Source: Triplophysa rosa | Taxonomy: Eukaryota; Chordata; Actinopteri; Cypriniformes; Nemacheilidae | Direction: 5' to 3' | NCBI RefSeq assembly: GCF_024868665.1 | Contig: NC_079913.1 | Coordinates: 2,354,551-2,418,550 of the forward strand | DNA: 64,000 bases | In this document: one piece after another, positions 58,890 through 64,000 of the stretch | Numbering within the stretch: the first letter of the stretch is position 1 | Layout: each line of letters starts with the position of its first letter | Position numbers and translations under genes: made by a program | The notes under the pieces: generated by a model | The model's input: the letters and a program-made list of their open reading frames with translations, nothing else | The model's database searches: none | Told to the model about the DNA's origin: nothing

Positions 58890-59490
58890 ATGTTTTGTAA
58901 TAGTGTTTTGGTGTCTTCAGGAACAGGTTTCTGAGACACTGTTTTACATTAATGCTTACATTAACAAGTCCTTGTACACAATATTTTGGATTGATTTTTG
59001 TAAATTTATTAATCATAATTTGCTTTTGAATTTTTCTCTATTGTTTAAAGATATGTTGTTTGGTAATACAAAAAAGAATGAATATTTTATTGTCAATATT
59101 CTACAGTATTTCATATCCATCGATGCAAATTTTCTCATCAAAAGCCTTCATTTATTCCTTTTAAAAATGAAACTCAACAGTACATTCAGGCTCTTTCATA
59201 TTCTAAAAACACTAAAGCCCATAAAACTTTAGACCTGTGCTTATTTTTTAATATATTTTGTTAAAAGTCACTGTGCAATATTATTTTTATTTTTTTACTG
59301 AATAATTGTTTCTTGAATTTTTTTGTTGTTGTCGCTCGTTTAATTTTTTTATTTCTCCTAGCTTTTTTGTTTGTTTTGTTATTGTTGTTTTTTTCAACCT
59401 ATTTACTTGTAATTTATTGTAACTACCATTGATTGAAATGTAAATTTACACTTCTTTGTATTTACCCTTGGCAATAAAAAAAAGAAAAAA
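58890..59490 (+). mobile_element. 3' end of an L1-like LINE, plus strand
   Basis: The frame 58903-59232 contains LFKDMLFGNTKKNEYF, then NILQYFISIDANFLI and LKMKLNSTFRLFHILKTL, as in the extreme C-terminus of fish L1/Tx1-type ORF2 proteins. A T-rich 3' UTR follows, ending ACCCTTGGCAATAAAAAAAA at about 59480. Truncated at the 5' side. Confidence 0.65.
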
Positions 59491-59499
59491 GGTAAAGTA

Positions 59500-60055
59500 T
59501 TTAAACGGTACACTCGGCCCAGTCAGTGGAAGAAGCAGTTTGGCAGCAGAAGGCGATAGAAAGCTCATAAGTGTATTTCATTCTCGTCTCGTTCAGTGTA
59601 GCGCAGTGTCGTTGCTAGGAAACGCTCATTTGTTTACTACCGCCGTGTCACGTGTTGAAGTCGCGTTTGTTCTCGCTTGGGCCTTGTCCACACGAACACA
59701 GGTATTTTCAAAACCGCAGCTTTTTCTATGCGGTTTTGCCGTTCGTCCACTCGCAAACCCAGTACCCGGTCACCGAGACCGAACTTTTTTAAAAACTCCG
59801 GCTATGATGAAGATTTTTTGAAACTCCGGTTTCAGTGATGTCGTGTAGACTGTGAAACCGGAGCTTTGGCGTATGACGTTGGAATGCGTGCCGTTATCTC
59901 CTTTGTTGAGAGGAGGCTGGCTGCAGACGATGGGGCGAGTGGAGTTCCACCCAAAAGCGGAAATACGTCACCTCCACTGGAGCGCTCGAGCGGAAATACG
60001 TCGCCTCCGCTTGAATTAATAAAGGAGGTCCAAAATGGCGTCGATGTTAGCTCTT
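59500..60055. repeat. GC-richer interspersed repeat remnant
   Basis: Contains GGGCCTTGTCCACACGAACA, CAAAACCGCAGCTTTTTCTA and CTCCGGTTTCAGTGATGTCG with partly inverted AAACCGGAGCTTTGG, plus a short direct repeat of GCGGAAATACGTC. It resembles fish DNA-transposon ends. The open frames have no recognisable domains. Confidence 0.45.
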
Positions 60056-60059
60056 AGAA

Positions 60060-61115
60060 CTTTTTTATTTTGTTTTTTTTTACTGCATTAAAAAAACATA
60101 CAAAACAACACAAGACGAACAGGATACGTATCCCTAACAGATCCTACTACATCAATATTCATAAAAGAAAGAGAGGGAAATAAAAGAAGAAAAACTGTTT
60201 TCAAGTGATTCGTAAAACAGCTTTAAATCTATGCAATAAAATCTAAAAGAGGGTGCTATAGACGATATAACTTAGCTTTATGTAGGTGAAATTTCTCAAG
60301 AAGTATCAATAATTTCAGTGTTTTGTCTATTAAAGAAGATCCAGTGTTACAGTCCAAGAAAATAATCATAGAATCATCTATTACAATTAATTTATGAAAT
60401 GTATCAAAAATCAGCATAGAAACCTGCTTCCAAAAATCTCGCCAAAAACTACAACTGCAGAAAAAATGTGAAAGCGTTTCAGGTTCACCTTTACAAAATG
60501 AACATAATGGTATTATGGAACATAATGGAACATAATTCCTTATTAAACTTATTAATGTAAGCATTACATGGATAATATCTATGCAATACCTTAAAATGAA
60601 TTTCCTTTACCTTATTGCGCAATAAAAAACGATTACACTCTGACCATATGCATTCAGACAACAACTAAAATATTGGGTGAGACATTTTCTAATGAAAATT
60701 CTATCTACCTCCTATAACAATATTTGGGACCTGTTTTACAATTGGGTTATAACTAAGATGTGTTTTAATAAGAAGAAGCAATTGAGAGGAGATGTTATTC
60801 ACAATAAAATAATATCTCTCTAGATGAAAACGTCAACCTTGAAAAAAATTGAAATTGCTGATAAGTATAAATCTCACCATTACTATTTAATAAATCTGAA
60901 ACAAAAATAATCCCATTATCAAACCATTCTTTTTTAAACATTGATTTGTTCTTAGATAATATATGTTGACTATTCCATAAAATGCATGAGTGCGGAGAAA
61001 AATTGTGTTTGAAAGCTACTTTCCAGGCTTTTAAGCATTGCTTGTGGGAAATGGACAGTTTAATGGGACGTTTACTACATTTGAAATCACAGGATAGCAA
61101 AAAAATGAATCCACC
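60060..61115 (-). mobile_element. 3' part of an L1-like LINE, minus strand
   Basis: On the minus strand, 60795-61100 encodes HKQCLKAWKVAFKHNFSPHS, then WNSQHILSKNKSMFKKEWFD; 60256-60564 encodes CSFCKGEPETLSHFFCSCSF WRDFW, the C-terminal Cys-rich motif of L1/Tx1-type ORF2. Stops and shifts separate the two. A T-rich end at 60060 marks the poly(A) tail side. Confidence 0.75.
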
Positions 61116-62630
61116 ACACTTCTGTTAACGTAACTTATGTTTTGATGGCTTGTATTAAAATAACGCAGTCAGTAATGAAAGTACATGATCGTTTTGTATC
61201 TGTATTAGATAGCGTTCGTTGTATAACGTTAAAACCCATATGAGATGGTTGCTTTCACATTTAATTTCTCACTTCTAGGGCTAGGATTAGCACAGAGGAT
61301 GCAACAATTTGCATTTTGAAGGTATGTTGGCACTATAAAAGTCTTTTTATATGTGCACATTGAAAGGTAAGTATCTATTTCTTCTATTTTATGTGCATCT
61401 GTTTCATAAACAGTTGTTTTTTTATGTTTTACTTTTTGAAGGTACCTACACTCCCGGCAAAGACAACAAGGGTTTCACAGGATGGTGCAGTGGCCATTGA
61501 CATTTTGCAGGCAAGTGTAAATCACTTTAATGTTGATGAAAATGGCTTATGTTTACTCGATATTAAATCTTGTTTCATGTCTGCAGTTGCCAGATGACAG
61601 ATGCCAGATGTGTTCATTTATTGTCAGAATTGTGACTGTCATAATTGTGTTTTGATACTGCAGGTGTAGTGAATTGGAAAAGATTCACACCATCTCCAGG
61701 TGCCGTCGCCTACAGTGCAGCCAGCTTTACAAAGACTGGGGCTGGCTACAGGGAAATGCACAACGGGGAGTGCTTTTGGGGTTTTCACACGGATCACAAA
61801 TGTGCATTGAAAATTGCCAGCTGATAAAACCTGTGCTTTAGGGATTGTATACACATATACCATATAGGCTAAATGAAACTCTTAACTGGCTGAGTTAGAC
61901 AGTGATTAACAAAACCAGCAAGTCCCCCCAGCTGTCATTGGCTATTGAAATCTTGCTCTTCATTACATATAGAGGCATATGCATTCGTGAGTGTGGTGGT
62001 GCTCATGGGTTGTCGATCTGGGTCGGGTGAGTAGGTTGGGGAGAATCAGAGTATACTCACTACAAAAAAATAGACTACACCACTGTGTCTATGTATGCGT
62101 GTGTGTCTTTACTATAACTTACTGAGCACCATCTTTACTGTTTATTGTCAGTACTTTGAATGTTTTTTCTTCAAAAACAATTAAAACCGTTAAATTATGG
62201 AAATTGCTCTTTATTATTTTATTGTGGGTGATTGATATATGGTATTTTGTTGTAAATAGGTCTACAAACATCTGATTAAATCCTAAATTATTTTAATGTT
62301 CATATGTTTTATTGTAATATAAACTAATTAATTTAATGTTTCATTTAATGTACACTGCTAAATATCACTAACATAATGTTTACTTTCTAAAATATATGGA
62401 ATGTTACATGGGTAGTTGAACTGTATGGTCAAAAAACAAACAAGAACAAAAGGGAGAGGGCCCTCAAAATACGGATTTTAAACATACTGTTATGTTTTAA
62501 TGTCTGGAGTAGAAATTGCGGGGGATTAAAAAGCCTTCAGCGTCTTCGTGTCATAAAGCATCTTCACGCATAAGTAGTTTAAATAATCGAATTGTAGTGT
62601 ATTACCCTCTTGAGTGGAGCTCCACTGCCC
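61116..62630. other. Intergenic DNA without a recognised feature
   Basis: AT-rich sequence on both strands. Short frames at 61391-61597 and 61639-61863 have no domain, and I see no convincing exon, RNA gene or repeat boundary. Confidence 0.5.
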
Positions 62631-62639
62631 CCTCGTCTA

Positions 62640-63080
62640 CAGGCCCAGTGATGGAGATCACAGTGTTATGGAGGTGGAAGAGGGTTCTAAGCCAGCCTCA
62701 GACACTTTAAGTGTTCATTGACATCTCTTACGCACACCTGGTTAAAGAAAAAGATGAATAGGCCTGGAGAACAGTCACAAGTGTGCAATACCCAGTGGCT
62801 AAGGAGAAAGAGCACTGGACTGAGAACAGGTGGCAGAGGTTCTAAGCCAGCCACAGACACTTTAAGTGTTCAGCAACATCTCTTATGCACACCAGGTTAA
62901 AGAAAAAGATGAATACGCCCGGAGAACTGTCTCAAGTGTGCAGGATCCAGTGGCTCAGGTGGAAGAGCATTGGACTGAGAACAGGTTGCAGAGGGTTCTA
63001 AGCCAGCCAAAGACACTTTAAGTGTTCAGCGACATCTCTTACGCACACCTGGTTAAAGAAAAAGATGAATAGGCCCATTG
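62640..63080 (+). repeat. Tandem tRNA-like units, about 155-bp period
   Basis: Three units each with CAGTGGCT(C/A)AGG-type and GGTTCTAAGCCAGCC words, then ACACTTTAAGTGTTCA and GTTAAAGAAAAAGATGAATA. The last word starts near 62741, 62896 and 63051. The first two words sit like A and B boxes of a tRNA-derived SINE head, but no cloverleaf is preserved. Confidence 0.7.
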
Positions 63081-63436
63081 GTTTGTACTAAATTAAGGTG
63101 CTTTTGAATTATACTACCTATCCATGCCAAATACAACAACACTTCTACATTTTATATGTAAAATGACTTCTTGTACCTGTACAGAGTCCATTGTATGTGA
63201 ATGTGACTTGATGTAAGAGTCTTTAATAAATTATAAAGAGTTTAAACAATCTTGAGCAATTCTCTTACTGCAATGCAATAAACACATATGCATGCAGTTG
63301 CTTTATCTGGCCACAAGATGGCGAATTGATGCTAGAAACATAATGCTGGTAGATCAGGGTTTGAACTCCTGCCTTAAATGTCTTGATTGAAATCTCACAG
63401 CTTTGAAGTTTGTTTAATCAAAACAAGAAACCCAAC

Positions 63437-63478
63437 AAACACACACACACACACACACACAACACACACACACACATA
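63437..63478. repeat. (CA)n microsatellite
   Basis: About 19 CA units interrupted once by an extra A. Confidence 0.95.
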
Positions 63479-63514
63479 CACCAGAAAATAAAAAAACAAT
63501 ATATGTACACAAGG

Positions 63515-64000
63515 CCCAACCAGTGGCTCAGGGGAAAGAGCACTAACACCTAATGCAGGTGCCCAAGGGTTCAAGTCCAGGCTCCGAGAACTTTTAAGTG
63601 TTCATTATCATATTTAATGCCGTTCTGTGAAAGTAAAGATAAATAGGCCAGGAAAAGTGTCATGAATGTGCAGGACCCAGTGGTCTAGGGGATTGGATGT
63701 CAAACGTGTTATGGGGTTCAGATCTGAAGAAATAGATACACACGCCCGAAGAATTATCACAAGCGTGCTCAGGACAGCACTGAAACTGAAACAAGAGGCC
63801 ACAGGTCTGCAGGTCTCAGTGGCTTAGTGGTAATTGTGCTGGCATGAAAACAGATGGCAAAGGGTTCAAGGCTGACTAAATACACTTTAAGTGTTCAGCA
63901 ACATCTCTTATGCACACCAGGTTAAAGAAAAAGATGAATACGCCCGGAGAACCGTCTCAAGCGTGCAAGACCCAGTGGCTCAGGTGGAGGAGCACTGGAC
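63515..64000 (+). repeat. Second block of tRNA-like tandem units, open at right edge
   Basis: At least three more units of the family at 62640-63080, starting near 63520, 63676 and 63817, and a fourth beginning near 63970 cut by the window end. The first has the best RNA polymerase III-like boxes: TGGCTCAGGGG at about 63523 and GGTTCAAGTCC at 63569-63579. Confidence 0.7.

Noticed and set aside
59456..59821. 121-aa plus-strand frame as a gene
   Set aside because: It begins in the LINE poly(A) tail and runs into a repeat; no domain or splice evidence.
61391..61863. A possible small gene with an exon near 61440-61510
   Set aside because: Some GT/AG sites exist, but there is no conserved motif, signal peptide or neighbouring exon to support it.
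62640..64000. A tRNA gene cluster
   Set aside because: Box-like words are present but I could not form acceptor and anticodon stems; repeated 3' parts unrelated to tRNA indicate SINE-like units.

Overview
This window looks like teleost fish nuclear DNA, most likely from a cyprinid. The coding sequence is split into small exons with GT/AG junctions, the intergenic DNA is AT-rich, and the repeats are of the fish kind: a Tc1-like transposon, several palindromic MITEs, a 5S rRNA-derived SINE, an L2-like LINE and L1-like LINE tails. The species cannot be fixed from sequence alone.

The main content is a cluster of multidomain scavenger receptor cysteine-rich (SRCR, group B, 8-cysteine) genes of the DMBT1/CD163/CD5L type. 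From left to right: gene A (minus strand, signal exon at 11426, at least 18 SRCR domains, runs off the left edge); gene B (plus, 15548-20866, 7 SRCR, 791 aa); gene C (plus, 22798-33686, 17 SRCR, 1812 aa); a decayed copy at 34977-37360; gene D (plus, 44322-48417, 7 SRCR, 769 aa); gene E (minus, 56747-49580, 6 SRCR, interrupted by an in-frame stop). A and B are head-to-head, D and E tail-to-tail. Each SRCR domain is one exon of 300-336 bp with phase 1 at both ends, so exons can be duplicated, lost or skipped without changing frame. The exon sums close in frame for B, C and D, which supports the splice sites chosen.

B, C and D share one plan: a 5' UTR exon ending in a conserved donor, a 34-bp signal-peptide exon, SRCR exons, then a two-exon C-terminal module of about 58 residues that I do not recognise. 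Gene E keeps the first half of that module. No transmembrane segment is seen, so the products are probably secreted pattern-recognition proteins. Many domains keep the VEVLxxxxW bacteria-binding motif known from DMBT1: 16 of 18 in A and 8 of 17 in C.

The cluster is actively changing. The left 6 kb holds near-identical copies of a 412-bp SRCR cassette and a 1.7-kb segmental duplication. Gene D has a stop inside the C-terminal module, gene E has a stop at a conserved cysteine, and single domains have lost the group-B-specific cysteines. Introns and intergenic DNA carry many transposons, including a triple nest near 54 kb. From 57.3 kb to the right end I see no gene, only LINE remnants, GT/CA microsatellites and tandem tRNA-like units of about 155 bp.
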